A stretch of 64,000 nt of DNA from Deinococcus metalli (GTDB lineage Bacteria; Deinococcota; Deinococci; Deinococcales; Deinococcaceae): contig NZ_JACHFK010000006.1 in assembly GCF_014201805.1 (NCBI RefSeq), forward strand, positions 255,520 through 319,519, read 5' to 3'. A program made the translations under genes and the position numbers. The first letter of the stretch is position 1. The number at the start of each line of letters is the position of its first letter. The notes below the pieces were generated by a model. That model worked only from the letters and a program-made list of their open reading frames with translations. It searched no databases and was not told where the DNA came from. Shown here piece after piece: positions 10,873 through 21,388 of this stretch.

Positions 10873-12768
10873 GTGACCCACATCCCATCCCGCCCGCACC
10901 GCCCCGCCCTGTCCGGCGCACTGCTCGCCGCCCTGGGGCTGTTCCTTGCCGCCTGCGGCCAGAACCCGGCCGCCACTGCCGACGTGGCGCTGTCGGCCAG
11001 CGCCGCGAAGCCCGGCGCGCAGGACCTAGGCCCGAACGTGCGGGTCTTCGATCCCAGCATGAGCACTGCGCAGATCCGCGCGGTCGTGAAGCAGATCGCC
11101 GCGCAGCAGGTGTCCAACCAGTTCGGCCCGGAGCGCTACGCGCTGCTGTTCAAGCCCGGCACCTACGGCTCGGCCGCCGATCCCCTGAACGTCGAAGTGG
11201 GCTACGGCACTGAGGTCGCTGGCCTTGGGGCCAGCCCGGACGACGTGACCATCATTGGCTCCGTCTCCGTACACAACCAGTGCGACAACGGGAACTGCAT
11301 CGCCCTGAATAACTTCTGGCGCTCGCTGTCGAACATGACCATCAACGTCTCGAACGCGAACGGCTGCTATACCGGCGAGTTCTGGGCGGTCTCGCAGGCT
11401 GCCCCGATGCGCCGCATGCATGTCATCGGGAACGGCCAGAACATCACCCTGATGGACTACTGCACCGGCCCCTCGTTCGCCAGCGGCGGCTTCATCGCAG
11501 ACTCCGCGTTCGAGGGTCAGGTCATCAACGGCTCGCAGCAGCAGTTCTACACCCGCAACAGCGTCCTGACGGGCTGGACGAACGGCGTGTGGAACCAGGT
11601 GTTCTCCGGCGTGACCGGCGCGCCCGCTCAGGTGTTCCCGGCGACGTCGGCCGGCGGCCCCTACACCACCCTGGACACCACGCCCGTCTCGCGCGAGAAG
11701 CCATTCCTGACCGTGGACACCGCGGGCGCGTACCGCGTCTTCGTGCCGGCCACTCGGCGGAACTCGAGCGGCACCACATGGCAGGCTGGTCCGGCGGCCG
11801 GGCGCTTCGTGCCGCTGAGCGACTTCTATGTCGCGCGCCCCGGCGACAGCGTGCAGACCATCAACGCGCAGCTCGCTCAGGGCAAGCACCTGCTGCTGAC
11901 GCCTGGCGCGTACGACACCACGCAGGCCATCCAGGTCAAGCGGCCCGGCACCATCGTGCTGGGGCTGGGGCTGCCGGTCGTCACGCCCCAGAACGGGAAC
12001 GCCGCGCTGACGGTCGCGGACGTACCCGGCGTGACCGTCGCCGGCGTGATGGTCGATGCCGGCCCCGTGAACTCTCCGGTGCTGCTGCGCGTCGGGACGC
12101 AGCGTGCCGTGAACGGACAGGCCCGTGAACACAACTCCTGGAGCGATCCCGCCACCCCCACCCTGATCCAGGACGTGTTCTTCCGCATCGGCGGACCGCA
12201 CATCGGCAAGGCGACCCTGAGCCTGGAAGTGAACAGCGACCACGTCATCCTCGACGACCTGTGGGCGTGGCGCGCCGACCACGGCGACGGTGTGGGCTGG
12301 ACCATGAACACCGCCGACCACGGCGTCATCGTGAACGGCGACGACGTGAGCGCCACCGGCCTGTTCGTCGAGCACTACCAGAAGGGCGATGTGATCTGGA
12401 ACGGCGAGCGTGGCCAGGTGATCTTCTTCCAGAACGAGATGCCCTACGATCCGCCCACGCAGGCCGCGTGGATGTCCGCGCCGAACGTCCGGGGCTACCC
12501 GGCGCTGCGGGTCACGGATGGCGTCCGCACCTTCAGTGGAATCGGGATGGGCAGCTACAGCTTCTTCAACCAGGGCGTCGACATCTACGCCGACAACGCC
12601 TTCGTGGTGCCGTCCACCCTGGCCGCTGGAAGCCTGCGCGACCTGCTCACGATCTTCCTCGATCCTTCGAACGGCAAGGGCGGCATCCTGAACGTGATCA
12701 ACGGCACCGGCGGCTCCTCGACGATCGCCAACCCCGATGTGCCCGTCACCGTCGTCAGCTACCCCTGA
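10873..12768 (+). CDS. Secreted lipoprotein with right-handed beta-helix, probable polysaccharide-acting enzyme
   Basis: A 631-residue protein. The N-terminus ends in the lipobox LFLAACG, so it should be lipid-anchored outside the membrane. The body starts NVRVFDPSMSTAQIRAVVKQI and ALLFKPGTYG, typical openings of a pectate-lyase/GH55-type parallel beta-helix. Repeated short strands follow (SVSVHNQC, MTINVSNANG, VTVAGVMVD, HVILDDLWAWRADHGDG, HGVIVNGDDVSATGLFVEHYQ). The second half from about residue 325 (DFYVARPGDSVQTINAQLAQGKHLLLTPGAYD) begins a second helix unit. The GTG start has GAGAGG upstream. A LacI-type operator in the promoter fits sugar control. Confidence 0.6.
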   Translation: MTHIPSRPHRPALSGALLAALGLFLAACGQNPAATADVALSASAAKPGAQDLGPNVRVFDPSMSTAQIRAVVKQIAAQQVSNQFGPERYALLFKPGTYGSAADPLNVEVGYGTEVAGLGASPDDVTIIGSVSVHNQCDNGNCIALNNFWRSLSNMTINVSNANGCYTGEFWAVSQAAPMRRMHVIGNGQNITLMDYCTGPSFASGGFIADSAFEGQVINGSQQQFYTRNSVLTGWTNGVWNQVFSGVTGAPAQVFPATSAGGPYTTLDTTPVSREKPFLTVDTAGAYRVFVPATRRNSSGTTWQAGPAAGRFVPLSDFYVARPGDSVQTINAQLAQGKHLLLTPGAYDTTQAIQVKRPGTIVLGLGLPVVTPQNGNAALTVADVPGVTVAGVMVDAGPVNSPVLLRVGTQRAVNGQAREHNSWSDPATPTLIQDVFFRIGGPHIGKATLSLEVNSDHVILDDLWAWRADHGDGVGWTMNTADHGVIVNGDDVSATGLFVEHYQKGDVIWNGERGQVIFFQNEMPYDPPTQAAWMSAPNVRGYPALRVTDGVRTFSGIGMGSYSFFNQGVDIYADNAFVVPSTLAAGSLRDLLTIFLDPSNGKGGILNVINGTGGSSTIANPDVPVTVVSYP

Positions 12769-12789
12769 GCCCACACTGACCTGAGCCGC

Positions 12790-12818
12790 GTGGCCCCGCC
12801 GGACGACGGTGGGGCCAC
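12790..12818. terminator. Bidirectional hairpin between convergent genes
   Basis: An 8-bp inverted repeat (GTGGCCCC / GGGGCCAC) with a 13-base loop fills the 52-base gap between the beta-helix lipoprotein and the convergent acetyltransferase. No strong T-tract is seen on either side. Confidence 0.45.
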
Positions 12819-12820
12819 TG

Positions 12821-13318
12821 TCATTCCGGGGCCATGTACACCCGCACCAGCGGCACGCTCCCGTCCGGATCACGCCAGTCGCCCTCTACCGTGGCGACGT
12901 GCTCCCAGCCCGAGCGGTCGTACAGGCGGATGGCCGCGTGGTTCCTGAGGTGCACGTCCAGCACGGCCCGCCGGTTCAGGCGCACGGCCTGGGCCCAGGC
13001 TGTGTGGAACAGCGAGCGTGCCAGCCCCACGCCGCGTCCCTCCGGCACTACGAACAGCCGCGACACCACGGCCAGTTCGGTGGCCGGCTGCCCGGTCACC
13101 TCTGCCCATGCGGGCAGGACGTCCGGCAGGGCGCGCAGGAGCACGTGCCCCAGCACGTGATCTGCCGGGCCGGCCACCCACGCGCCCAGCGTGCCCGGCG
13201 GGTTCAGGAAGGCCGCCGGATCGTCCGGCCACACGGAGGGGTAGGCGTCGCGGTCGTGCACGCGGCGCAGTGCCAGGGCCAGCGCCGGTAGATCTGCAGC
13301 GGTGCGGTCGCGGATCAC
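12821..13318 (-). CDS. GNAT-family N-acetyltransferase
   Basis: A 165-residue acetyltransferase. The acetyl-CoA motif is VVSRLFVVPEGRGVGLARSLFHTAW and the C-terminal signature is LRNHAAIRLYDRSGWEHVATVEGDW. It starts with GTG 28 bases after the dcd stop and probably shares the dcd transcript. The substrate is unknown. The long N-terminal segment with RRVHDRDAYPSVWPDD is usual for GNATs acting on small molecules or antibiotics. Confidence 0.82.
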   Translation of the reverse strand: MIRDRTAADLPALALALRRVHDRDAYPSVWPDDPAAFLNPPGTLGAWVAGPADHVLGHVLLRALPDVLPAWAEVTGQPATELAVVSRLFVVPEGRGVGLARSLFHTAWAQAVRLNRRAVLDVHLRNHAAIRLYDRSGWEHVATVEGDWRDPDGSVPLVRVYMAPE

Positions 13319-13346
13319 GCTGGGGTTCGGTGGACCGTGTGCCGGG

Positions 13347-13907
<561 letters not shown>

Positions 13908-13946
13908 GACCCGCATGCTACCCGGGAACGCGCTAGCCTGCGCCGC
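13908..13946. promoter_or_regulatory. Back-to-back leaderless promoters for dcd and a phosphoesterase
   Basis: Only 39 bases separate the two start codons. A minus-strand -10 (TAGCAT, plus coordinates 13915-13920) serves dcd and a plus-strand -10 (TAGCCT, 13934-13939) serves the gene at 13947. Each lies 7 bases from its start codon. Each polymerase footprint would cover the other promoter and the first codons of the other gene. Confidence 0.6.
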
Positions 13947-14690
13947 GTGAGGATCGCGGTGATCAGTGACGTGCACGGCAACGCCTTCGCGCTGGACGCG
14001 GTGCTGGCCGACATGCGGGCCAGTGCGCCGGACGCCGTGCTGAACCTGGGTGACCAAATCGAGGGCAGCGCCGACCCGGCCCGCGCCGCCGCCCTGCAGG
14101 CGGGTCTGGGCGCGGTGGAGGTGCGCGGCAACAACGAGGAGAAGCTGTGGCCCGGCGGGCGGCGGAGCACCCTGTCGGTGCAGATCGGCGCGTGGCTGGA
14201 GACCCAGGTGCCCGCCGAGACGCTGGCCCACCTGTCGGCGCTGCCGCTCACCGCGCGCGTGGGCGGCGTGCTCGCGTGCCACGGCACGCCGGACAGCGCG
14301 TGGGACAGCCTGCTGTGGGTGTGGGAATGGAACGCGGACGGCGTGAGCGGGTATTACCGCTCGCGCGATCCGCTGGAGCTGCGGGCGGACGTCGAAGCCC
14401 TGACCGCCGAGGTGGTCGTGTGCGGCCACACCCACCGGCCGGGCTCGACGCGGGTGGGCGACACGCTGGTCGTGAACGCGGGCGCGGTGAGCGATCAGGT
14501 GGACGGCGATCCCCGCGCCCGCTGGACGCTGCTGGACGCGCGGGGCGGGCGCTGGACGGCGGACTTCCGCACGGTCGCCTACGACATCGACGCGGCCGTG
14601 CGGTGGGCGTCCGTACACTCGCCGTTCGGGGCCTTCGAGGACGCGCTGCTGCGCTCGGGCCGCTTCGACGGGCGCGGGGCCGCCCCCTGA
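13947..14690 (+). CDS. Metallophosphoesterase (YfcE-like family)
   Basis: A 247-residue calcineurin-like phosphoesterase. The motifs are [12 protein letters not shown] (D-x-H), NLGDQIEG (GD), [10 protein letters not shown] (the GN[HN][DE] position, here GNNE rather than GNHD), [17 protein letters not shown] and [17 protein letters not shown]. The replaced His-Asp pair means the metal site or proton donor differs from the canonical one at 2937, though this variant is known in the family. The GTG start follows TAGCCT by 7 bases (leaderless). Confidence 0.85.
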   Translation: MRIAVISDVHGNAFALDAVLADMRASAPDAVLNLGDQIEGSADPARAAALQAGLGAVEVRGNNEEKLWPGGRRSTLSVQIGAWLETQVPAETLAHLSALPLTARVGGVLACHGTPDSAWDSLLWVWEWNADGVSGYYRSRDPLELRADVEALTAEVVVCGHTHRPGSTRVGDTLVVNAGAVSDQVDGDPRARWTLLDARGGRWTADFRTVAYDIDAAVRWASVHSPFGAFEDALLRSGRFDGRGAAP

Positions 14691-14713
14691 CGGGAACGCA
14701 CTACGCTGGGTCC

Positions 14714-15808
14714 ATGCGACGATGGCTCTTCGGTCTTGGCCTGGCCCTCCTGGCCCACGCGGGCGCCCAGGATCTCCACGGATGCGGCGGCCAGCCCGGG
14801 CTGCCGGGCGGCGTCCGGGACGGCGTGTACCGGGGCACGCTGGGCGGCCGCCCGGTGGCCCTCCAGATCCGCCACGCGGACGTCGACGGCAGCGCGTACT
14901 ACTACGAGCGGATCGGCCTGGACATCCCGCTCACCGCGTTCCGGCAGGGCACGGCCCTGATCCTGCAGGAGGAAGTCCGCAAGAGCCAGGGGGACGACGC
15001 GGTGGTGACCGGCTGCTTCACGCTGCGGCCCACGGCGGCCGGGCTGGGCGGCACGTGGCGCGCGCCGGGCAGCACCAAGACGCTGGCCGTGACCCTCCGG
15101 GCCGTGAACGTCGGCGCCCTGCCAATGAACCTGCCGGACACGGCCGCCGCCGCTACGCTGCGGCGCGACGATCCTCTGACCTTCCTGAAGCTGAACCGTC
15201 TGTGGGTGCGGGCTGCCGATGGGCGCAGCGTAACCGAACCCGCGTCGCAGCTGGTGTACCCGCGCGTGCCCGGCGCCAGCGCGGCCCTGAACACCGCGCT
15301 GCAGGACCGCCAGCTGCGGCTGGCCGCCGACGCCCTGGACTGCCGCTCACAGCTGGCGCAGGACATGCAGCGCGACCCCGGCAATGGGTACGAACTGGGC
15401 GCGAAGCTCACGTTCCAGGGCGCGCGGCTCGTCAGCGTGCGCGAGGACGTGTACTACTACTGCGGCGGCGCCCACCCCGACACCTACACGCAGGGCGTGA
15501 TCCTCGACCGGGCGAGTGGCCGTGAGGTGAAGGTCGCGCAGCTGTGGCCCGGACTGACCGGCGCGAAACAGGAAGCGCTGTATCTGGCTCACCCCGCCCC
15601 GGACCTCGATCCAGCGTGCCGTGACGTGCTGCGGGAGGGCGGCCTGGAGTTCACCGCGCACCTGAGCCCGGCCGGCGTGAACCTCACGCCCACCAGCCTG
15701 CCGCACGTGGTGGCCGCGTGCGCCGAGACCACAGTGATTTCGTACGCGGAGATCGGGAATCTGGCGGACACGCGTTCGCCGTACATCGGCGATCTGTACA
15801 AGCGCTGA
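14714..15808 (+). CDS. Secreted hypothetical protein with DUF3298-like C-terminal domain
   Basis: A 364-residue exported protein. Residues 1-19 form a signal peptide ([19 protein letters not shown]). About residues 170-350 resemble the DUF3298/PdaC-type domain. The typical [27 protein letters not shown], with its GGAHP turn, sits near residue 248 and is followed by a strand on catalytic-independent lipid- or peptidoglycan-associated folds. The N-terminal 150 residues form a beta-rich domain that I do not recognise. The ATG follows TACGCT by 6 bases (leaderless). Confidence 0.6.
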   Translation: MRRWLFGLGLALLAHAGAQDLHGCGGQPGLPGGVRDGVYRGTLGGRPVALQIRHADVDGSAYYYERIGLDIPLTAFRQGTALILQEEVRKSQGDDAVVTGCFTLRPTAAGLGGTWRAPGSTKTLAVTLRAVNVGALPMNLPDTAAAATLRRDDPLTFLKLNRLWVRAADGRSVTEPASQLVYPRVPGASAALNTALQDRQLRLAADALDCRSQLAQDMQRDPGNGYELGAKLTFQGARLVSVREDVYYYCGGAHPDTYTQGVILDRASGREVKVAQLWPGLTGAKQEALYLAHPAPDLDPACRDVLREGGLEFTAHLSPAGVNLTPTSLPHVVAACAETTVISYAEIGNLADTRSPYIGDLYKR

Positions 15809-15843
15809 CGCGGCACACGGATTGAGTCACCCGACATGAAGAA

Positions 15844-15867
15844 CGCCCCGGACGAGATGCCGGGGCG
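15844..15867 (-). terminator. Terminator of the BAX-inhibitor-1 gene
   Basis: CGCCCCGG and CCGGGGCG form a perfect 8-bp stem with an 8-base loop. In the minus direction the stem is followed by TTCTT. It lies 20 bases after the stop codon at 15887 and may also serve the convergent gene ending at 15808. Confidence 0.65.
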
Positions 15868-15886
15868 CTGCTCTGGTGCGTTGGCG

Positions 15887-16573
15887 TCAGCGGCGGGCAC
15901 CGCCGAACAGGCGCAGGAGGAAGAGGAACATGTTCACGAAATCGAGGTACAGGGCCAGCGCGCCGTTGATGGCGGCCCGCTCGGCCATCTCGCCGCTCAC
16001 ACCGCTCAGGGCGAGCTTGCGGAGCATCTGGGTGTCGTACACGGTCAGGCCCGCGAACAGCAGCACGCCCACGACCGAGATGCCCAGGGTCAGGGCGCTG
16101 CTGGCCACGAACAGGTTCACGATCATGGCGATGACCAGGCCGATCACGGCGAACATGAAGAAGCGGCCCATGGAACTCAGGTCACGCTTGATGGTGTAGC
16201 CGGCCACGCTCATCGCGCCGAAGGTGAGGGCCGAGGTGGCGAACGCGGCCGTCACGGCGCTGCGGTCGTACGCGAGCAGGATCGAGCTGAAGGTCAGGCC
16301 GGTCAGGGCGGCGTAGCCGATGAACAGCGCGCCCGCGACGGTGCTGCTCAGGCGCTGCGCGAACATACTCAGCACGAACACCAGCGCGAGCTGCGCCAGC
16401 ATCAGCGGCAGCCGCAGCTGAAACACCTGGTACGCCAGCGCCTCGTTCGAGGCGGTCAGCCACGCGATGCCCGCGGTCAGCGCGAGGCCGGCGGCCATCC
16501 AGGAGTACGTGCGGGCCATGAACGTGCGGACAAGGTCGGCCGACCGGGCGGACGTGGAGGGAAAGGTCTGCAT
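15887..16573 (-). CDS. BAX inhibitor-1 / YccA-YbhL family membrane protein
   Basis: A 228-residue protein with seven hydrophobic segments spread through its length (for example [92 protein letters not shown]). The conserved C-terminal VYDTQML and [18 protein letters not shown] are hallmarks of the family, whose bacterial members are calcium-leak channels or protease regulators. The start follows TACTGT by 6 bases (leaderless). Its own terminator is directly downstream. Confidence 0.92.
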   Translation of the reverse strand: MQTFPSTSARSADLVRTFMARTYSWMAAGLALTAGIAWLTASNEALAYQVFQLRLPLMLAQLALVFVLSMFAQRLSSTVAGALFIGYAALTGLTFSSILLAYDRSAVTAAFATSALTFGAMSVAGYTIKRDLSSMGRFFMFAVIGLVIAMIVNLFVASSALTLGISVVGVLLFAGLTVYDTQMLRKLALSGVSGEMAERAAINGALALYLDFVNMFLFLLRLFGGARR

Positions 16574-16636
16574 ACGCCTACAGTACGGTTTCGTCCCGTG
16601 GGAAGTTCCCCGACATCCTGCACCCCCGCGGGGTGG

Positions 16637-19495
16637 TCAGCGGCGGAGGAGCAGCGCGGCCGGGAAGTCCTCCAGCACCTTGGCGAGCGGCACCTTGCCG
16701 CTGCGGACGCGCAGCCGCTCGCCGGTCAGGGCGTTCACGTACGTGCCGGGGCCGGGCAGGGTCAGCTGCCGCGTGCCCCACGCCTCGCCCAGCGCCCACG
16801 GCGTGCGCTCCCGCGTGAGGGTCAGGGTCAGGCGCGGCGCGACCGTCACGGCCACCTGCCCGGCGTGCTCGCGCGCAAAGGCCAGCACGTATTTCCCGGC
16901 GTCGATGGCGCGGTAGGTGCCGTGCGCGAACAGCTCCGGGTGGTCTGCCCGTGCCCGCAGGGCCGCCCATGTGATCATGGTCTTGATCTCGCCGGTGGCA
17001 TAGCGCTCCAGCAGTGCGCGGGCCACGCCCAGGTCGTGCCGGCGTTCCAGGCGGGCCACGCGTCGCGACAGCGTGGCGTAGTCCACCGGGCGGCGGTTGT
17101 CCGGGTCGACCAGACTCTGGTTCCAGCCCTCACTGCCCTGGTACGTGTCGGGCACGCCGGGCGCGCTCAGGCGCACCAGGGCCGCGCTGACGCTGTTCTG
17201 CGCGCCATACGGGCTGATGCGGTCATGCAGCTCGCGCAGCCGCGCCATGAACGCGGCGTCGGCCAGCAGCGCGGGCACGAAGGCCTCCAGCACCGCCTCG
17301 TAGTCCTCCTGGGGCGACGCCCACGACGTGCGGAGTTTGGCCTCGCGCGCCGCCTTGACCATGTACGCCGCCATGCGGGGAGCGAAGTCGTCCGGCAACG
17401 CGCCGCCCTCCGCGTCCAGAGGGTACGCGCCCAGCACGGTCTGGAGCAGCACGTACTTGTCCAGCGCGCTGGGCGCGCGGCCCAGTTCCTGATCCTGCGA
17501 CAGCGCCAGCAGCAGCGGCGCGCTGGCGTTCAGGAAGACCCCCCACGCCTGCGGGATCTCGCTCAGCACGCTGATGCGCGCTCGGGTGTCCTCGCCGCGC
17601 TTGGTGTCGTGCGTGCTGGAGGCGAGCATGGCGTGCGGCCAGCGCTCGGCCCGCTGCCGAGCCATGGCGTGGAAGGTGCGCGGCGGCGTGCCGAACAGCG
17701 CCGGGTCGCCGCCCACCTCGTTCAGCGACAGCAGCCGGCCGTAGCGGTAGAACGCCGTGTCCTCCGCGCCCTTGGCAGTCACGGGGCCGGTGAGCTGCTG
17801 GAACTTCAGGGCGAAGTCCGCGTCGTTCGCCCGCACCCGGCCGTCCGGCGAGTCGAGCGTCAGGACGCCCTCCAGAAAGCCGAACACGCTGGGATCGAGC
17901 GGCTGGCCCTCGCGCAGGTTGTGGGCGCGAGCGTCGCGCACGGCGTGGGCGATCTTGGCGTTGTCGCCGCTCTCGCGCTGCCCGTCCGAGCGGATGTAGG
18001 TGCGGTACACCGGGAACGACGCGATCACCTCGCGGACGGCGCCGCGCAGCGTGCTCAGCGTGAAGTCCCGCGACCCCAGGTCGGCCTCGGCCAGCGACTC
18101 CAGGTGTTCGGTCAGGACATTGACCTCGCCCGGCAGGCTCACGCGCTGGATCAGGTGCTTGCCGCGGTACAGGTGCTCGCCGTAGCTGAGGCGGTCGCCG
18201 GTGAAGCGCCGGTAGATGGCGCTCAGGTCGTCCTCGTTGGCGCCGTCCACGAACACGCCGCCCAGCTGCGCCAGGAAGTCGTAGCCGGTCGTGCCGTGGA
18301 TCGCCCAGGATTCCGGCAGGGTCTCGCCGGGCTCCAGGATCTTCTCAGCGACCACGTACACCGGCAGCTCGGGGCCGCCGGGCACGCCCAGCGCCGCCGC
18401 CGCGCCCTCCTGCAGGGCCCGGAAGTAGCCGGCCGGGTCGTACAGGCCGTCGGTGTGGTCGAGCCGCACGCCCTGGAGCACACCGTCCCGCAGCAGCGCG
18501 AACAGCGTCCTGTGCGCCCACTCGAACACCCGCCAGTCCTCCATGCGCAGCGCCGCGAGGTCGTTGATGTCGAAGAAGCGCCGGTAGTTGATCTCCTCGG
18601 ACGCGACCTTCCAGAACGCCAGGCGGTAGTTCTGCTCGGAGATCAGCGCGTCCAGCCGCAGGGGATCGGCGTTCGTCTCGGCAATCGTGGCGTCCAGCGC
18701 GTCGCGCATGGGCCTGGAGGCGTCCAGCAGTGCGCCCAGGCGGCGCGTCATGACCTCCATCTCCTGGGCGCGTTCCTCGCGGTCGTCGTCGGTCAGGTCG
18801 CGCGCGGTCGAGCGCGGCAGGTTCGCCACACTGCGCGCGATGCTCGCCAGTTCCGCCCGCGTGAGGTCCGCCGTGCGCGCCGGCAGCTTCTCGCTGGCCC
18901 CGGTGAGCAGTCCCGCCAGCGACTTCGGTGAGATCGGCAGCCGGCGTTCCCAGTAGCGCAGCGTGAACACCGGGCCGTCGCGCTCCAGCACGAGTTCATG
19001 GCGCTCCAACACGCGGCCGTACTGATCTCCCAGCAGCGGCAGCAGCACCTTGCCGTCCAGCGCGCGTTTCAGCGGGCGCCACGAGATGTCGAAGAAATGC
19101 GCGTAGCGGCTGGCCTGCCCGTGGGTCAGGACATCCTCCCAGTACGGGTTGTGGCCGCCCTGGATGCCCATGTGGTTCGGCACGAAGTCCACGATCAGGC
19201 CCAGGCCCAGCTCGCGCGCCCGTGCGGACAGGCGTTTGAGGCCGCCCATGCCGCCCAGTTCCGGATTCACCTGCGAGTGGTCCGTGACGTCGTAGCCGTG
19301 GGTGCTGCCCGGCGTGCTCGTCCAGATGGGCGACAGGTACACGTCGGTCACGCCCAGGCGCTTGAGGTACGGCAACACGCGCCGCGCCGCCGCGAAGTCG
19401 AAGTCCCGGTGCAGTTGCAGCCGGTACGTGCTGCCCGGCAGGTGCGCCGTGGGCATGACCGGCGCGTCCGGCGGGGTGGGGGAGGGCGCGCTCAC
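16637..19495 (-). CDS. treY: Malto-oligosyltrehalose synthase
   Basis: A 952-residue GH13 enzyme that converts the reducing-end alpha-1,4 linkage of maltodextrins to the alpha-1,1 linkage of trehalose. The N-terminus carries [37 protein letters not shown], and the fold continues with [29 protein letters not shown] (nucleophile Asp), [13 protein letters not shown] (acid/base Glu) and [15 protein letters not shown] (transition-state Asp). The length is larger than for many TreY proteins. The GTG start overlaps the treZ stop (GTGA), so it is translationally coupled. An in-frame ATG lies 38 bases on (19457). It works with TreZ and GlgX. Confidence 0.93.
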   Translation of the reverse strand: MSAPSPTPPDAPVMPTAHLPGSTYRLQLHRDFDFAAARRVLPYLKRLGVTDVYLSPIWTSTPGSTHGYDVTDHSQVNPELGGMGGLKRLSARARELGLGLIVDFVPNHMGIQGGHNPYWEDVLTHGQASRYAHFFDISWRPLKRALDGKVLLPLLGDQYGRVLERHELVLERDGPVFTLRYWERRLPISPKSLAGLLTGASEKLPARTADLTRAELASIARSVANLPRSTARDLTDDDREERAQEMEVMTRRLGALLDASRPMRDALDATIAETNADPLRLDALISEQNYRLAFWKVASEEINYRRFFDINDLAALRMEDWRVFEWAHRTLFALLRDGVLQGVRLDHTDGLYDPAGYFRALQEGAAAALGVPGGPELPVYVVAEKILEPGETLPESWAIHGTTGYDFLAQLGGVFVDGANEDDLSAIYRRFTGDRLSYGEHLYRGKHLIQRVSLPGEVNVLTEHLESLAEADLGSRDFTLSTLRGAVREVIASFPVYRTYIRSDGQRESGDNAKIAHAVRDARAHNLREGQPLDPSVFGFLEGVLTLDSPDGRVRANDADFALKFQQLTGPVTAKGAEDTAFYRYGRLLSLNEVGGDPALFGTPPRTFHAMARQRAERWPHAMLASSTHDTKRGEDTRARISVLSEIPQAWGVFLNASAPLLLALSQDQELGRAPSALDKYVLLQTVLGAYPLDAEGGALPDDFAPRMAAYMVKAAREAKLRTSWASPQEDYEAVLEAFVPALLADAAFMARLRELHDRISPYGAQNSVSAALVRLSAPGVPDTYQGSEGWNQSLVDPDNRRPVDYATLSRRVARLERRHDLGVARALLERYATGEIKTMITWAALRARADHPELFAHGTYRAIDAGKYVLAFAREHAGQVAVTVAPRLTLTLTRERTPWALGEAWGTRQLTLPGPGTYVNALTGERLRVRSGKVPLAKVLEDFPAALLLRR

Positions 19496-21303
19496 GGCGT
19501 CCCCCCCTGGAACAGCGCCGCCTCGCCCGGCCCGAGCGTGCCGGGGCGCGGCAGCGCGTCCGTCACGCCGACCTCGCTGTGCAGCATGACCTGCGCGGGC
19601 AGGTCGAGCTTCAGGGCGTCCAGCGCGGCGTCCTCCTGCCCAAGGTTCCACACCAGCAGGCGCTCGCCGGCGTCCGTGCGGGTGCGGACCCACAGCACGT
19701 CCAGCACGTTCCCGGCGTGCAGGTTCGTGCGCGACCGCTGGGACAGCACCGGGTCGTCCCGGCGCAGGTGGGCCAGCGTGCGGTACAGCGCCAGCGTGCG
19801 CGCGTGGTCGCCGCGCTCCAGCTCGGTCCAGTCGAGTTTCGAGGCCAGGAAGGAGTCCTCGGCCTGCGGGTCCGGCACGCTCGCGCCGGCGAAGCCACTG
19901 AAGTACGCGAATTCTTTCTTGCGGCCCTCGCTGACCATGCGTCCCAGCTCGCCGTGGTGGTCGCTGAAGAACAAAAAGGGCGTGTCTGCCGCCCATTCCT
20001 GGCCCTGGAACAGCAGCGGCGTCATGGGCAGGGTCATCAGCAGCGTGGCCGCGCCGCGGTACTCCTGCGGCGTCACGTCCGGGTGGTGGTGCAGGCGGTC
20101 GCCGACCGCGCGGTTGCCGATCTGGTCGTGGTTCTGGATGCAGTACACCAGGCTGGGCGCCTCCACCAGGTCGGCGGGCTTGCCGCGCTGGTGACGCTCG
20201 CCGGTCACGTTCCAGAACTGGCCCTCGTACTTCCAGCCGCGCCGGATGACCTGCGCGAGTTCGGCCGCGCCGCCCTCGAAGCCCCGGTAGTAACCCTCGT
20301 GCTCGCGGGTCAGGGTGACGCGCACCTCGTGGTGGAAGTCGTCCGCCCAGATGCCGTCCAGGCCGTACTCGGTGAGCAGCATGGGATCGTTGCGGTGGTC
20401 CTCGGCCAGCAGCAGGTGGGTTCCGCCCAGCTGGTGCACGTCCTGCGCGAGCTCTCCCAGGATGTGCAGTTCGCTATCGTCCTGCATGGCGGGCGTGGCG
20501 TCCAGGCGCAGGCCGTCGAACCCGTAGTCGCGCAGCCACATGCGGGCGCTGCCGGTGATCAGGCGGCGCATGTGCGGCTCGGCGTAGTCCAGGCCCTCGC
20601 CCCACGCCGACTGGAAGCGGTCGGTGAAGTACGCCGGCGAGTACGACTTCAGGTAGTTCCCGTCCGGTCCGAAGTGGTTGTACACCACGTCCAGGAACAC
20701 GCCCAGGCCCAGGCCGTGCGCGGCGTCCACGAAGGCCATCAGGTCCTCCGGGCGGCCGTAGGGCGCAAAGGGCGCGTACAGGGCCACGCCGTCGTAGCCC
20801 CAGCCGCGCTGGCCGGGGAAGGCCGCGACGGGCATGAGCTGCACCGCCGTCACGCCCAGGTCCTTGAGGTACGGTAGCTTGTCCTGGGCGGCGCGGTACG
20901 TGCCCTCGGCCGTGAAGGTGCCCACGTGCAGTTCGTAGAACACGCACTCCGACAGCGGCAGGCCGCGCCAGCCGGTGGTCTGCCACGTGTAGGCGTCGGG
21001 GTCGATCACCTCGGCCTCGCCGTGTACGCCGTCGGGCAGGAACCGCGCGTAGGGATCGGGCCGGTCCACGCCGTCCAGCATGAAGATGTAGCGCGCGCCG
21101 GCGCCTACGGGCAGGACCACCTCGAAGGTGCCGTGACCCAGGGCGTTCATGGGGTACACAGTGCCGTCCACGCGGACATGGGCCAAGGTGGTCGTGGTGG
21201 ACCACAGGCGGAAGCGGGTGCCGGCGCCGCCCGGCAGCAGGTGGGCGCCCAGGCGCGTCGCGGAGCGGTCCGGGGAACGGTTCAGGTGGGACAGTGGCGT
21301 CAT
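19492..21303 (-). CDS. treZ: Malto-oligosyltrehalose trehalohydrolase
   Basis: A 603-residue GH13 enzyme releasing trehalose from the TreY product. An N-terminal carbohydrate-binding-like beta domain ([20 protein letters not shown]) precedes the barrel with [46 protein letters not shown] (nucleophile), [13 protein letters not shown] (acid/base) and [12 protein letters not shown] (third carboxylate). The start has a strong AAAGGAGG site. It lies 85 bases after glgX with a GC-rich hairpin between, and overlaps treY by 4 bases, giving the operon glgX-treZ-treY. Confidence 0.95.
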   Translation of the reverse strand: MTPLSHLNRSPDRSATRLGAHLLPGGAGTRFRLWSTTTTLAHVRVDGTVYPMNALGHGTFEVVLPVGAGARYIFMLDGVDRPDPYARFLPDGVHGEAEVIDPDAYTWQTTGWRGLPLSECVFYELHVGTFTAEGTYRAAQDKLPYLKDLGVTAVQLMPVAAFPGQRGWGYDGVALYAPFAPYGRPEDLMAFVDAAHGLGLGVFLDVVYNHFGPDGNYLKSYSPAYFTDRFQSAWGEGLDYAEPHMRRLITGSARMWLRDYGFDGLRLDATPAMQDDSELHILGELAQDVHQLGGTHLLLAEDHRNDPMLLTEYGLDGIWADDFHHEVRVTLTREHEGYYRGFEGGAAELAQVIRRGWKYEGQFWNVTGERHQRGKPADLVEAPSLVYCIQNHDQIGNRAVGDRLHHHPDVTPQEYRGAATLLMTLPMTPLLFQGQEWAADTPFLFFSDHHGELGRMVSEGRKKEFAYFSGFAGASVPDPQAEDSFLASKLDWTELERGDHARTLALYRTLAHLRRDDPVLSQRSRTNLHAGNVLDVLWVRTRTDAGERLLVWNLGQEDAALDALKLDLPAQVMLHSEVGVTDALPRPGTLGPGEAALFQGGTP

Positions 21304-21330
21304 GTCGCCTCCTTTGGAAACTCAAGCGGA

Positions 21331-21358
21331 GCGGGGCGGCACCGTGAGGCCGCCCCGC
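21331..21358 (-). terminator. Intercistronic hairpin between glgX and treZ
   Basis: A perfect 10-bp stem (GCGGGGCGGC / GCCGCCCCGC) with an 8-base loop and no T-tract lies between glgX and treZ, 28 bases before the treZ start. It may partially terminate transcription or mark an RNA processing or stability point that sets the ratio of GlgX to TreZ and TreY. Confidence 0.45.
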
Positions 21359-21388
21359 CCAACCCGTGTGGAGTGAGGGGCGGCGCCG

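Noticed and set aside
16637..19996. treY extended to start at 19996
   Set aside because: The extra 167 residues would lie entirely inside treZ and are Arg/Gly/Pro-rich shadow sequence. The GTGA overlap at 19492-19495 gives the natural start.
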